64,000 nt of DNA from a virus: positions 1-64,000 of the IMG/VR virus record IMGVR_UViG_3300035670_000040, one strand, 5' to 3'. The stretch's first letter is position 1, and every line of letters starts with the position of its first letter. Position numbers and translations under genes: made by a program. Below the pieces are notes generated by a model. The model was not told the DNA's origin. It worked only from the letters and a program-made list of their open reading frames with translations, and did not search any database. Positions 49,996-59,280 of the stretch are shown here, piece after piece.

Positions 49996-50912
49996 AAATT
50001 TGTTATAATACTATATAAATTATCTCTAAATTTTATATTATTCCATTTAGATCTATAATATCTTACATTATCCAATCCAGAATCCATAATTTGTTTCAAA
50101 TTAAAGTTATTTGATATTGAGATATTTGGAGTTTCTGTTGTTATATGACGAAACATATACGAATTGTTAACAGCCAATGGAGTATCTACACTAATAGCAT
50201 AGTCTATTACAGATGACAGACCTCTTCCATGCATCTCGTCATATAAAAAGACATTTAAAGAATTAGAATTTAAAAATTTTAAAATATCATTATCAGATAA
50301 AAAATTTGTAGTAAAAACAACAGATACGTTTGGATTTGTTATTTTATTTTTACATCTTTCTATTATATTATTTGTAGTATTACCGCTATAATCTCCAAAA
50401 AAAGGATTTGTTATATGTAATTTTATAATAGCTTTATTAAATGTCTGAGATACTAATTCACAAATTTTTTCAAATCCTTTATTATCGAAACCAAAACCAA
50501 AACTTCCTATTACTGGAACTTCATTTGTTTCTTTTTTTAAAGAAAAATCAAAGATTGGTCTAATTAAAGGATAAATTCTTTCAGAAGGATTAAAAGACAT
50601 ATCTGCTGTTAAATAACCATCACTGTGTAAATTATAAGGATAAGTTAATTCATGAAAAATAAAAAGCTGTTTTTTATTTTTTAATTGTTCTGTTTTTTGT
50701 CTAGACAACCATTTCATCGTTGCCGTGTGCCAGTTATAAATTATAATATCTGGATTATGTATTGATAAAATAGAATCAAAATCTTCTACATTATTTGTTT
50801 CTAAGTTTAGAAATTCATACCTAGATTCATTTTGTAAAATATTTTTTATTCTTTTTCCATACTGATATACACCACATTCAAAAATTTTGCTATTTACTAA
50901 TAAAACTTTCAC
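49992..50912 (-). CDS. Glycosyltransferase, GT-B fold
   Basis: 306 aa. It begins MKVLLVNSKIFECGVYQYGK, and PVIGSFGFGFDNKGFEKICEL is the start of the C-terminal Rossmann domain typical of GT4-like enzymes. FLYDEMHGRGLSSVIDYAI provides a conserved acidic site. Overlaps neighbours by 4 nt. Donor and acceptor unknown. Confidence 0.65.
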   Translation of the reverse strand: MKVLLVNSKIFECGVYQYGKRIKNILQNESRYEFLNLETNNVEDFDSILSIHNPDIIIYNWHTATMKWLSRQKTEQLKNKKQLFIFHELTYPYNLHSDGYLTADMSFNPSERIYPLIRPIFDFSLKKETNEVPVIGSFGFGFDNKGFEKICELVSQTFNKAIIKLHITNPFFGDYSGNTTNNIIERCKNKITNPNVSVVFTTNFLSDNDILKFLNSNSLNVFLYDEMHGRGLSSVIDYAISVDTPLAVNNSYMFRHITTETPNISISNNFNLKQIMDSGLDNVRYYRSKWNNIKFRDNLYSIITNL

Positions 50913-52141
50913 TTAGAAATAATTTGAAATTTAGGACAAGGAACAATAAAAGAACCACCAGAAGATAAAAAATCATCTTCTCTTTTTATAAACTCATTGA
51001 TAAAATGCCAAGGTAAAACCAACATATAATCAGGATTCATTTCTCTAACTTCTTCCTCTGATTTAATTGGTATATTAGTTCCTATTGTTTTTAACCCAAA
51101 CTTATAATGGCTTCTTTCTGCTATGGCATCAATTAATGTATTATCTAATCCAAAATATTGAAGAAGAGTATTTCCTTTTGTAGATGCTCCATAACCACAA
51201 ATAATTTTTCCTTTTTCTTTTTCTGATTTTATAAAAGAAACAGTTTGTTCTTTTAACTTTTGAATATTATCGTAAAAATCAAGCCATGTTTTTTCACTAT
51301 TAATTCCTGTTTCTTTTTCCCATATTAATAAGGACTCTATTCTTGTATTACAAATATCACGATATGGTGCTGTAGAAAATTTAAGAATATCACTATTCTT
51401 CTTTTTAATATAAATTCTAAAACTTCCTCCATTTACATCATTTAATTGACAATCTACAATTTTAAAATTAGCTTCTGTTAAAAGTTTATTTATAGATTCT
51501 AAAGACCAATAATATACATGCTCATGGCAAATATTATCAAATGCCAGTTGTTTTATCATTAATGGTGTGTAACTCATTTGTAAAACAAAAATACCATCAT
51601 CATCTAAAACATCATAAACATCATTTAAAAAGTTTATAGGTTCATCTAGATCATAAAACATTGCTATACATGTTATAACATTAGCTTTTTGGTTTTTAAA
51701 TTTTGATTTATTGAAATTTTCTAATGTAAAATAATCTTGAATTATTTGATCAGCTATTTTTTCGGATTCTTGTTTAAAAGAGTCTTCTGCTGGATCAATT
51801 CCTAACTTTTTAAATGTTTTAGGAACATAACTTAATAAAGTTCCATCATTACACGCTATATCTAACCACAAATCATTTTCTTTAAAATTTTGCAAAGAAA
51901 TTATGCTGTCAACAATTCCGCTTAATTCCCTTTTCATGGTAGAATTAATTCCGCTTCTATACCAATACTTTCCAAACATTGAATGAATTGGTGTTGTTTT
52001 GTTTAATCTTGCTGAACCATATCTTTCATCTATTACTAAAGTCAAATCATGCTTTCCTGCTCTTGCATCTGAATCTTTATCTATAAAATCGGATACATAT
52101 AAATCACCCAAACTAAATAATTTTTTATTAAATTCTATCAT
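50909..52141 (-). CDS. Sugar C-methyltransferase-like protein
   Basis: 410 aa. The SAM motif LWLDIACNDGTLLSY, CHEHVYYWS and the C-terminal KIICGYGASTKGNTLLQYFG (Methyltransf_14-type Rossmann domain) place it with NovU/TylCIII-like deoxysugar C-methyltransferases. These usually carry an N-terminal zinc-binding cysteine cluster, but no such cysteines are present in the first 100 residues, so that domain is altered or replaced. Such enzymes act on keto-deoxysugar nucleotides, consistent with the Gmd gene upstream. Confidence 0.75.
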   Translation of the reverse strand: MIEFNKKLFSLGDLYVSDFIDKDSDARAGKHDLTLVIDERYGSARLNKTTPIHSMFGKYWYRSGINSTMKRELSGIVDSIISLQNFKENDLWLDIACNDGTLLSYVPKTFKKLGIDPAEDSFKQESEKIADQIIQDYFTLENFNKSKFKNQKANVITCIAMFYDLDEPINFLNDVYDVLDDDGIFVLQMSYTPLMIKQLAFDNICHEHVYYWSLESINKLLTEANFKIVDCQLNDVNGGSFRIYIKKKNSDILKFSTAPYRDICNTRIESLLIWEKETGINSEKTWLDFYDNIQKLKEQTVSFIKSEKEKGKIICGYGASTKGNTLLQYFGLDNTLIDAIAERSHYKFGLKTIGTNIPIKSEEEVREMNPDYMLVLPWHFINEFIKREDDFLSSGGSFIVPCPKFQIISK

Positions 52142-52165
52142 ATAATATATATTAATTGTTGTTTA

Positions 52166-53137
52166 TTATCTTTTCAATAAAGAAATATCATTTTTTACCA
52201 TTTTAGAAACCATTTCTGAAAATGATGTTTTTGGTTTCCAATTTAAAACAGTTTTAGCTTTTGTTGCATCTCCTCTTAAAACATCTACTTCGGCTGGTCT
52301 AAAGAATTTTTCATCTTTTACAACATATTTAGACCAATCTGTTATTCCTATATTTGAAAATGATTCATCTAAAAAGTTTCTAATTGTTCTGGTTTCACCT
52401 GTAGCTAAAACATAATCATCTGGCTTTTCTTGTTGAAGCATAAGCCACATCCCTTCAACATAATCAGGAGCATATCCCCAGTCTCTAGATGCTTCTAAGT
52501 TGCCCAAACTTAATGTTTCCTGTAATCCTAAATGTATTCTAGCTATACCGTCTGTTATTTTTCTTGTTACAAACTGTTTTCCTCTTCTTTCGCTTTCGTG
52601 ATTGAATAAAATACCGCTACAATTAAACATATTATAAGATTCCCTGTAATTTTTACAAATCCAGTGACCATATAACTTGGCAACGCCATAAGGAGATCTT
52701 GGATAGAATGGCGTTGTTTCTTTTGCTGGATTTTCTACCATTTTTCCAAACATTTCCGAAGAAGATGCTTGATAAAATTTTATATTTTTACTTCCATATT
52801 CTCTTATTGCTTCAAGCATTCTTAATACACCAACACCTGTGGTGTTTGCTATTACTTCTGGTGTATCCCAGCTATCTTCAACAAACGATTGTGATGCTAA
52901 ATTATAAACTTCGTCTGGATTTGATTCTTTTAAACATCTTACTAATGAATTTTGATCTGATAAATCTCCTTTTACAAAGTTTATGTGATTTACTAAATGT
53001 GTAGTATTTCTTCTGTCCTCATTAGCCTTTCTTCTTTCTATACCAAAAACCTCGTAGTCTTTTTCTAATAACAATTCGGCTAGATGACTTCCATCCATTC
53101 CATTAATTCCACTTATTAATGCTTTTCTTTTTTTCAT
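52166..53137 (-). CDS. gmd: GDP-mannose 4,6-dehydratase
   Basis: 323 aa. NAD(P)-binding GINGMDG (10-16), catalytic SSSE (125-128) and Y150-x3-K154 (SPYGVAK), RRGKQFVTRKI and GNLEASRDWGYAPDYVEGMW are characteristic of Gmd. It makes GDP-4-keto-6-deoxy-D-mannose, precursor of fucose, rhamnose and related deoxysugars. The start at 53137 is 8 nt after the upstream stop. No fucose synthetase (epimerase/reductase) follows; the next genes are transferases. Confidence 0.92.
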   Translation of the reverse strand: MKKRKALISGINGMDGSHLAELLLEKDYEVFGIERRKANEDRRNTTHLVNHINFVKGDLSDQNSLVRCLKESNPDEVYNLASQSFVEDSWDTPEVIANTTGVGVLRMLEAIREYGSKNIKFYQASSSEMFGKMVENPAKETTPFYPRSPYGVAKLYGHWICKNYRESYNMFNCSGILFNHESERRGKQFVTRKITDGIARIHLGLQETLSLGNLEASRDWGYAPDYVEGMWLMLQQEKPDDYVLATGETRTIRNFLDESFSNIGITDWSKYVVKDEKFFRPAEVDVLRGDATKAKTVLNWKPKTSFSEMVSKMVKNDISLLKR

Positions 53138-53145
53138 GTTTTTAA

Positions 53146-53829
53146 TTATAAATTTTTCCAATTAATACAAGGAGTTAAATTTTTATCCACCTGTGTCGTT
53201 ACACCAGGTAATGGATTCCATAGTCTTGTATTTTTTTCGGTTATTAGATATCGAAAAAGATCTCGGTCATTCAATTTAAATTTATAAGCAGCATCTTTCA
53301 TTGTACTATTCCAAAATTCTCTTGTGCATGACCAAGTGCAACAGGTAGATTCACATGTTCTCCAATGACAATTTGTTTTTTTAGAAAAAGCTATATATTC
53401 TTTACCTAAAGTGATATCATCTGATCTTGTATATCTATCTAAATGATCATATCCTGTAACCAAATTAAAATTTAAAACACCATAATATATAGTTTTTATG
53501 GAATTTTCTAGATGCAAATAATCATCTTCCACGAAATATAAGTGATTAGTTAATTCATCTGCTATTTTAAAGGTTTCTAATAAACTTTTTTCATTATTAT
53601 TATAATCAATTTTTACTACTTCAAAATTTTTAGGAATATTTTTATATAAAACACCTTTAGGACCATCGTGTACAAAAATAACTTTATTAACTAATTCTGA
53701 AGAATATTCTAGAGCTTTTAGAAAAGAATTAAGACATTTTATTTTATCAAACCAATCGGGTCTTATATGTTTAAATTGATTTTTTAAAATTTCATTCTCA
53801 CAACACCTATATATTATATCAATTTTCAT
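53146..53829 (-). CDS. Putative glycosyltransferase (GT-A-like)
   Basis: 227 aa. VNKVIFVHDGP and LYFVEDDYLHLEN give a GT-A-type nucleotide-binding acidic cluster, and CHWRTCESTCCTWSC is a cysteine-rich stretch. PLPGVTTQVDKNLTPCINW at the end is distinctive. Family unknown. It overlaps the DUF5672-like gene by 11 nt. Confidence 0.55.
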   Translation of the reverse strand: MKIDIIYRCCENEILKNQFKHIRPDWFDKIKCLNSFLKALEYSSELVNKVIFVHDGPKGVLYKNIPKNFEVVKIDYNNNEKSLLETFKIADELTNHLYFVEDDYLHLENSIKTIYYGVLNFNLVTGYDHLDRYTRSDDITLGKEYIAFSKKTNCHWRTCESTCCTWSCTREFWNSTMKDAAYKFKLNDRDLFRYLITEKNTRLWNPLPGVTTQVDKNLTPCINWKNL

Positions 53830-54556
53830 TTTTATTAAAAAGTTTTTTTGCTATTTGTATAGGCAATATATCATTATTATTTTCTAATAAATCTAACAAT
53901 TCTTGTTTATAACCATGACCTCCATGAAATCCGAAATGTGAATCTATTGTAATATTTTTTTCATTTAAATCAATAGGACATTCAAAAGAAAATCTTTTTG
54001 CTGTTTTTACATCAGCATATTTAATTCCAAGTTCTTTGAATTCTTTTCTTTTTAATATACAGAAAAAATTATCTTCTGGAACATAATCTGGATCAGGATA
54101 ATCTAATTTTGATGCTTCTTCTAAGATTTTTTTTGATCTCAGTGAAAACCCACCATTTCCTACTATAATAGGAGTTTTTCTTATATCTATACCCATATTA
54201 CAAGTATACATTCCTCTTTGTGACAATAAAATATCCCAAGGAGCGCCTATATAATCAAAGTTCAAAAAATCATCAGTCCACATGAGAGGATTTGTTACAA
54301 ATCCATCAGGTTGCACTATTAAAACATGGCTTGTGTTTATATAGTTGTAAAGTTCCTTAACACAAAATAAACTATATTCTCCCAAGCTTTTTATTTTTGG
54401 TATAATTTTTGTTTTTATGTTTGAATGTTCTTTATCGCTTAATAAAAACGAATCTCCAAATTTTATATATCTGGAACTATACTCTATAGCCTTTATACTT
54501 TTATCTGAATCTCTCGTATTAATTGATACTATTGTTACATTTTCAAGATTTAACAT
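53819..54556 (-). CDS. DUF5672-like glycosyltransferase-type protein
   Basis: 245 aa. HVLIVQPDGFVTNP followed by FDYIGAPW, VGNGGFSLRSKK and VPEDNFFC is the DUF5672 pattern as I recall it, a family related to GT-A enzymes acting on polysaccharides. An FHGGHGY motif is near the C-terminus. Confidence 0.7.
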   Translation of the reverse strand: MLNLENVTIVSINTRDSDKSIKAIEYSSRYIKFGDSFLLSDKEHSNIKTKIIPKIKSLGEYSLFCVKELYNYINTSHVLIVQPDGFVTNPLMWTDDFLNFDYIGAPWDILLSQRGMYTCNMGIDIRKTPIIVGNGGFSLRSKKILEEASKLDYPDPDYVPEDNFFCILKRKEFKELGIKYADVKTAKRFSFECPIDLNEKNITIDSHFGFHGGHGYKQELLDLLENNNDILPIQIAKKLFNKNEN

Positions 54557-55418
54557 GTTTTTGTAATTCTTTTATTATCTCTGAATAACTAGGTGTTTTA
54601 TAAAAAATTAAATTTTTTGTTTTTTTGAAATTAACACCTTTCCCCAAAACATCAGGTCTTCTTCCGTTTGCATAAACTGGCATAAAATGCGCTCCTTCCA
54701 TATCCAAAACAACATTTATCAAATTTTCTTTAGCGCATATTTGAGTCAAATTAGCTGTTCCTGTTTGATTCTGTACACAGAATAAACAATTTTCAGAATT
54801 TAAAAGAGAACACCAGTCTTTTAAATTTACTAAATGAACATTTGGCATTTTACTAAAAATTTCGTTATGAAATCCTGTTATATAAATTGGAACATTATAT
54901 TGTTTTTGTAAATTTTCAACCAAACCAAAACTATAATCATCTGGCATATTTAAATGCTCTCTATGTTTTCTTATTCGTCTATTCAAACATATAAATTTTT
55001 TATTCGGTACTATTGAATGGTTATAATCTAGGTTTGTTATTAAATCATAATCTTCCTCAAAGAAACGATATTTTGGCTTAGAATCTACAAAATACAAATC
55101 ATGAAAATCTTTTGTTTCCTGAAAAATACAATTTAAATAAAATTCTATAGAGTTGATTTCATTAACAACTTTTTGCTTTTTTATTTCTTCATATTCTTTC
55201 CAAGAAATAGTTTTAATTTGTTTACTATACAAAAATTCTCTACCGCTACATGTAACAACAACATCCTCATTTGTGTTTAATTGTTTTGTATTTATGAGTC
55301 TCTTTGATAAAAGATGTGTTGTTATAACTTCCCAACCAAGTTCGTAATAATTTTCTAATGGTCCAATCTGAAGTGTTTTATCACTATGAATTTCTCTTCC
55401 TGCTATAAAAAATTTCAT
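54543..55418 (-). CDS. Putative GT-B glycosyltransferase (fucosyltransferase-like?)
   Basis: 291 aa. FICLNRRIRKHREHLNM recalls the arginine-rich GDP-binding motif of GDP-fucose transferases (GT23/GT65 class), and CLFCVQNQTGTANLTQI looks like a donor-site loop. With Gmd in the same operon a GDP-deoxysugar donor is plausible, though unproven. Overlaps both neighbours (4 and 14 nt). Confidence 0.5.
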   Translation of the reverse strand: MKFFIAGREIHSDKTLQIGPLENYYELGWEVITTHLLSKRLINTKQLNTNEDVVVTCSGREFLYSKQIKTISWKEYEEIKKQKVVNEINSIEFYLNCIFQETKDFHDLYFVDSKPKYRFFEEDYDLITNLDYNHSIVPNKKFICLNRRIRKHREHLNMPDDYSFGLVENLQKQYNVPIYITGFHNEIFSKMPNVHLVNLKDWCSLLNSENCLFCVQNQTGTANLTQICAKENLINVVLDMEGAHFMPVYANGRRPDVLGKGVNFKKTKNLIFYKTPSYSEIIKELQKHVKS

Positions 55419-56128
55419 ATAAAAATGTCTAAACTTTCTATGTTAATGCAATTATTGTAAGAAAATTTACAATTTTCGTCCAAATAATACAATGTTTTTT
55501 TATTTAAAAAATTATTTTTATTCATAACAGAAAACCAAGGACCAGTATTTATTCCTATAATCTTTTTTGTATATAGTGACAATTGGCCTATGTTATAAAC
55601 TGACATGTTATAATCTAATGTACATGGTATATCCTTTATATTCTTTGTTGTAATTAATTTTTTATTTTTGAATTTTTCTATAAATTGATTTTCTGCTATA
55701 TCTTTCGATAATTGATTGCTTAGAGGTATAGAATTTATTAAAAGTATATCCCAGTCTTGAGATGTTGGGTTGTTTCCTTTTATTTCAGGTAACATATCTT
55801 CTATTTTTTTAAAGGGACATGTTAAGCCTAACAATTTGCATAGTTTATTATACGAATATAGTCTTAATTCGCACAGGTTAAACGGTATGGGGGGGATTCC
55901 AAATTGTCCAACCCAACCTCTATAACTATCAATCGGTGCATTATTATATGGTTTTACAATAATTCTTTGTTTTTCATTTACAAAGTCTTGAACTTGGCTA
56001 CTATGTTTATCCAAAACATAATAATCAATAATCAAGTCTGGATAAATTTTTAAAAGTTCATTTAAAAAATGAGTATGCAGCAAACAATCTCCTAAATGCG
56101 TTTCGCTTTTAAAATTTATTTTTTTCAT
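55415..56128 (-). CDS. GT9-like glycosyltransferase
   Basis: 237 aa. It begins with HLGDCLLHTHFLNELL, the L-G-D helix of heptosyltransferase-like enzymes, and ends with LYTKKIIGINTGPWFSVMN, corresponding to the C-terminal donor site. It resembles the gene at 48418 in layout, so the island has two GT9-like members. Confidence 0.55.
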   Translation of the reverse strand: MKKINFKSETHLGDCLLHTHFLNELLKIYPDLIIDYYVLDKHSSQVQDFVNEKQRIIVKPYNNAPIDSYRGWVGQFGIPPIPFNLCELRLYSYNKLCKLLGLTCPFKKIEDMLPEIKGNNPTSQDWDILLINSIPLSNQLSKDIAENQFIEKFKNKKLITTKNIKDIPCTLDYNMSVYNIGQLSLYTKKIIGINTGPWFSVMNKNNFLNKKTLYYLDENCKFSYNNCINIESLDIFI

Positions 56129-56915
56129 ATATAAATTTTAACTTTTCTAAACATTCTTTTTCTGAAACTATTTTTTCTTGAGGTCCATAATTTTGAACAA
56201 CAGAAAAACCGGTTTTTTTTATAAAAGTTTCTACACCTTTTTTAAATGTGTTTATAAAATCTTCTCCTCTAATTTTACTTTGTTGATGATCAGGAACAAT
56301 ATCTTTTAAATATTTAAAAGATTCATGAACATCTGCAAAATATCTAAATGGAGGGTGAAAGTTTTTTTCAATTGAAAGATATGTGTGATATACATGTTCC
56401 ATAGCATTATAAAACTCTTCATCCATCAATCCAATTTCATCTAAAACGGTTTTGTGATAATAAGAAAATGCTCCTAAAAGATTAAAATATAAATCTATTT
56501 TAATATTATTTTTATATTCTATGGTTTTTATTATATTAAAAGACCCATTGTTTGGATTTTTATTATGATTACCATGTAAAGCATAATTTAAATGCAAAAT
56601 ACCTGTATTTTTGGATGTTTCTATATATTTTTCAAAAACATTTTTATCTATTATTTCTACATCATCTTCCATCAAAAAAATATGTTCACAATTTTTGTTT
56701 AAAAGAAATTGTAGTGCCTTATTTTTAGAAAATGCTACTCCTTTTCTTCCTTTTGTTTTAATATAATTTTTAGGAATAAAAGAAGGTGTTGTTTCTCCGT
56801 CATTAACAACGACAATCTCTATATCTTCTCTTTTAATCAAAGAATTTATAGACTTTTCATAAAAATCTAAACGATCACAGGTTATTAAGCCGCAACCTAT
56901 TTTATTTTTTTCCAT
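56109..56915 (-). CDS. Family 2 glycosyltransferase (GT-A)
   Basis: 268 aa. GCGLITCDRLDFYEKSINSL, DIEIVVVNDGET and HIFLMEDDVEII are the start, nucleotide-binding and D-x-D-like elements of GT2 enzymes. AMEHVYHTYL and a HPPFRYF segment provide the acceptor half. Overlaps its neighbours by 20 and 14 nt. Confidence 0.75.
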   Translation of the reverse strand: MEKNKIGCGLITCDRLDFYEKSINSLIKREDIEIVVVNDGETTPSFIPKNYIKTKGRKGVAFSKNKALQFLLNKNCEHIFLMEDDVEIIDKNVFEKYIETSKNTGILHLNYALHGNHNKNPNNGSFNIIKTIEYKNNIKIDLYFNLLGAFSYYHKTVLDEIGLMDEEFYNAMEHVYHTYLSIEKNFHPPFRYFADVHESFKYLKDIVPDHQQSKIRGEDFINTFKKGVETFIKKTGFSVVQNYGPQEKIVSEKECLEKLKFIYEKNKF

Positions 56916-57651
56916 AATTTGATTGTAAAAAATTTATATTTTGTAGAACAGTCTCTTCATTTGATTCGGTTATTTCATTGTGATTAGGAATAAACTTGTT
57001 TTTATTCATAAAATAACCATAAGAATATCTTACCGTTAAGTCTTCACTAGGAAAATCTTTTATATAAGAATTTTCCATAGTTTTTTTATTCTCTACCATT
57101 TTTAAAGAAATGCTTGGATAAAATCCATTTGGCGTATATAATTTTTTATTTTTTAATCTAGTAATATAATCATAAACATCTAAATCATGAGTGTTTATAA
57201 ACTGTTCATCAAAAAAACCAACATTTTTTATTATACCTTTAAATGTATATAAAAATTTAGTATTAAGTTTTTTTGAAATTTTCAAAATAAATCCGTTATC
57301 ATCTTCTACGTCTAATGTCTTATCATCAACATATCCTGATAAGAACCAAGTTCCAAATGTTTTTGCTGTTTCGTGTATTTTTTCAAAAATACTACTGTCA
57401 TTAATAATTTGATCAGAGTGTAAAATAAAATAATAATCTAAATTATTGATTCTAAAATCATGAAGAATTAAATTCCTCATGTGGGCAATAGATACTTTAT
57501 CAACAAAAATATGATTTTGTATTTTATTGTTTTTAATTGTCGTTTTTCTATTACTAACAACACATACATAAACATTTTCTGGTATTTTATCCAGAACATT
57601 ATTTAATGAATCGTCATCATACAAATCTAATAATCCTATTCCTGTTTTCAT
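56902..57651 (-). CDS. Family 2-like glycosyltransferase
   Basis: 249 aa. VSIAHMRNLILHDFRIN then YYFILHSDQIINDS supplies a GT-A core with an S-D-Q in place of the classical D-x-D, and IKNVGFFDEQFINTHDLDVYDY the catalytic base region. It is the first gene of the island, overlapping the gp47 stop by 4 nt, so it is co-translated with gp47. Confidence 0.65.
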   Translation of the reverse strand: MKTGIGLLDLYDDDSLNNVLDKIPENVYVCVVSNRKTTIKNNKIQNHIFVDKVSIAHMRNLILHDFRINNLDYYFILHSDQIINDSSIFEKIHETAKTFGTWFLSGYVDDKTLDVEDDNGFILKISKKLNTKFLYTFKGIIKNVGFFDEQFINTHDLDVYDYITRLKNKKLYTPNGFYPSISLKMVENKKTMENSYIKDFPSEDLTVRYSYGYFMNKNKFIPNHNEITESNEETVLQNINFLQSNYGKK

Positions 57652-58679
57652 GTAGTTTTATTGTAAATTTCAGTCAAATATTTAATTGTTTCTTCTTTAC
57701 AGTCAATATCCAATGTATCTATATATTCGCATATATTTTGAAGAATGTCAACAGAGTCATATGTTTTTGTTTCTGTTTTATCATTATCTTCTTTTTCCAA
57801 ATACTCTGTTTTAACATTAAATGGTTCATGTTTCATAACCTTCATTAATAAATTGCTTGCATCCTCTTGTTTTAATGAAGAATCTAAATTTAGAGAAACA
57901 AAATTGTTTTTAATTTTGTTGGAAAGATTTTTTTTATTCAAATCTTCGGTTTTTAATTTCACAAATTTTGGAGAAAATGTGTTTTCAATAAAATCAAATG
58001 ATTGATTATCCAGATCAACGATATAATAACCTCTTTGATCTCCTGTATCTCCAAAATTGTGTTGATATGGGCTTCCTAAATATAAAATTTGTCCTTTTTC
58101 ATATATTCTGTGGTCTTTTTTGTGAAAATGACCTGATATTATGAAAGAACTTTTGTTTAATAGATTTTTAGATTCTTCTCCCTTTTCACATGTCTTAAAA
58201 GTATTCATGTAAAAAGTATTGATCTCAAAATGACCAAAACAAATGTCTGAATTTGGAATATTTGAACAAGAAACACCCCAAGGAATAAATGATATTGTTT
58301 TATTGTTTTTTGTTTTTAATAAAAAATATTCTTTATCAACTATTTTAATATTATTCCATCCATCAAAAACACAGATTGAATTTATATCACTATTCTCCTT
58401 GTGTAGACAATCATGATTTCCAGCCAAAATAATAATTTTGAAATCTATAAAATAATCAAAAAAGTTTTTTGCTGTATGTATTGTTTTTAAAGAAATTTCG
58501 GATCTATTATGAAATACATCACCAGCAATAACTATTGTTTTAATTCCATTTTCTTTATAATATTTCGATGCTCTCTTAGCAAATTCTAAAGATATATCGT
58601 GCCAATCCTGACTGTCTTGATAAAGACCTATATGGATGTCAGAAAAACATCCAACTTTTGAATCTATAATATCAATCAT
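57648..58679 (-). CDS. 47: Recombination nuclease subunit gp47 (Mre11/SbcD-like)
   Basis: 343 aa (T4 gp47 339). Metallophosphoesterase motifs: CFSDIHIG, IAGDVFHNR, LAGNHDCLH and SGHFHKKDH. The ATG at 58679 is preferred to a TTG at 58685. Works with gp46 on DNA ends. Its start overlaps gp55 by 8 nt and its end overlaps the sugar island. Confidence 0.93.
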   Translation of the reverse strand: MIDIIDSKVGCFSDIHIGLYQDSQDWHDISLEFAKRASKYYKENGIKTIVIAGDVFHNRSEISLKTIHTAKNFFDYFIDFKIIILAGNHDCLHKENSDINSICVFDGWNNIKIVDKEYFLLKTKNNKTISFIPWGVSCSNIPNSDICFGHFEINTFYMNTFKTCEKGEESKNLLNKSSFIISGHFHKKDHRIYEKGQILYLGSPYQHNFGDTGDQRGYYIVDLDNQSFDFIENTFSPKFVKLKTEDLNKKNLSNKIKNNFVSLNLDSSLKQEDASNLLMKVMKHEPFNVKTEYLEKEDNDKTETKTYDSVDILQNICEYIDTLDIDCKEETIKYLTEIYNKTT

Positions 58680-59280
58680 TATCAAAAGGATTTAAATCTT
58701 TTGTTATAGTTGTTTGATTATTTTTAAGCAAGTTTGAATAACCCTCTGTCATTAACATATATTCTTGCTGATACCTTTCTTGTGCTTCATGGATAGTTTT
58801 TTCTTTTTTAATTCTATTTCTAAATGCATTGAATGCTATTCTAGTAAAATAAGAGAATGGATTTGTTCCCTTTTCTCTATCATATTTTTTAGAAATAAGC
58901 GCCTTAAACATTCTTACAATTCCATCACCAACCATCTCTTCTCTGTATGTATATCCTGCAAAATTTGATGAATAACTTAGTTTACTTGAAATTTTGTTTA
59001 ACATTTCTGCTAATTCATTTGATATAACACCACTATTGTAATATTTTACAATTTCATCATCAAATTGTTTAGGATCAACATAAAATTTTTCCTTCGGAAT
59101 TTTAGGTCTGTTTTGTCTTTTCTTTTTTTCTAATTCATCATAATCAATGTCTTCTAATTCATCAGAATCTTCATCATAATCTTCGGCATAAATTTCATTC
59201 TCTGGATTGTATGCCAAATATTCTTCGTCATCAAATTCTTTAAATTTCTTTTTCGATAGTTTTGTATTTTTCTTCATCAT
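58672..59280 (-). CDS. 55: Late sigma factor gp55
   Basis: 202 aa (T4 gp55 185). FYVDPKQFDDEIVKYYNSGV, LAEMLNKISSKLSY, EEMVGDGIVRMFKAL and NPFSYFTRIAFNAFRN form the reduced sigma2-like core that recognises TATAAATA boxes. A highly acidic N-terminal extension (residues 18-50) and the C-terminal LNPFDND are present; the latter could contact the clamp. Overlaps uvsW by 41 nt in another frame. Confidence 0.93.
   Translation of the reverse strand: MMKKNTKLSKKKFKEFDDEEYLAYNPENEIYAEDYDEDSDELEDIDYDELEKKKRQNRPKIPKEKFYVDPKQFDDEIVKYYNSGVISNELAEMLNKISSKLSYSSNFAGYTYREEMVGDGIVRMFKALISKKYDREKGTNPFSYFTRIAFNAFRNRIKKEKTIHEAQERYQQEYMLMTEGYSNLLKNNQTTITKDLNPFDND

Noticed and set aside
53146-57651. Sugar genes as a captured host O-antigen cluster
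   Set aside because: Composition and overlap style match the surrounding phage genes, and no polymerase, flippase or ligase is present; recent transfer is not supported by what can be seen.
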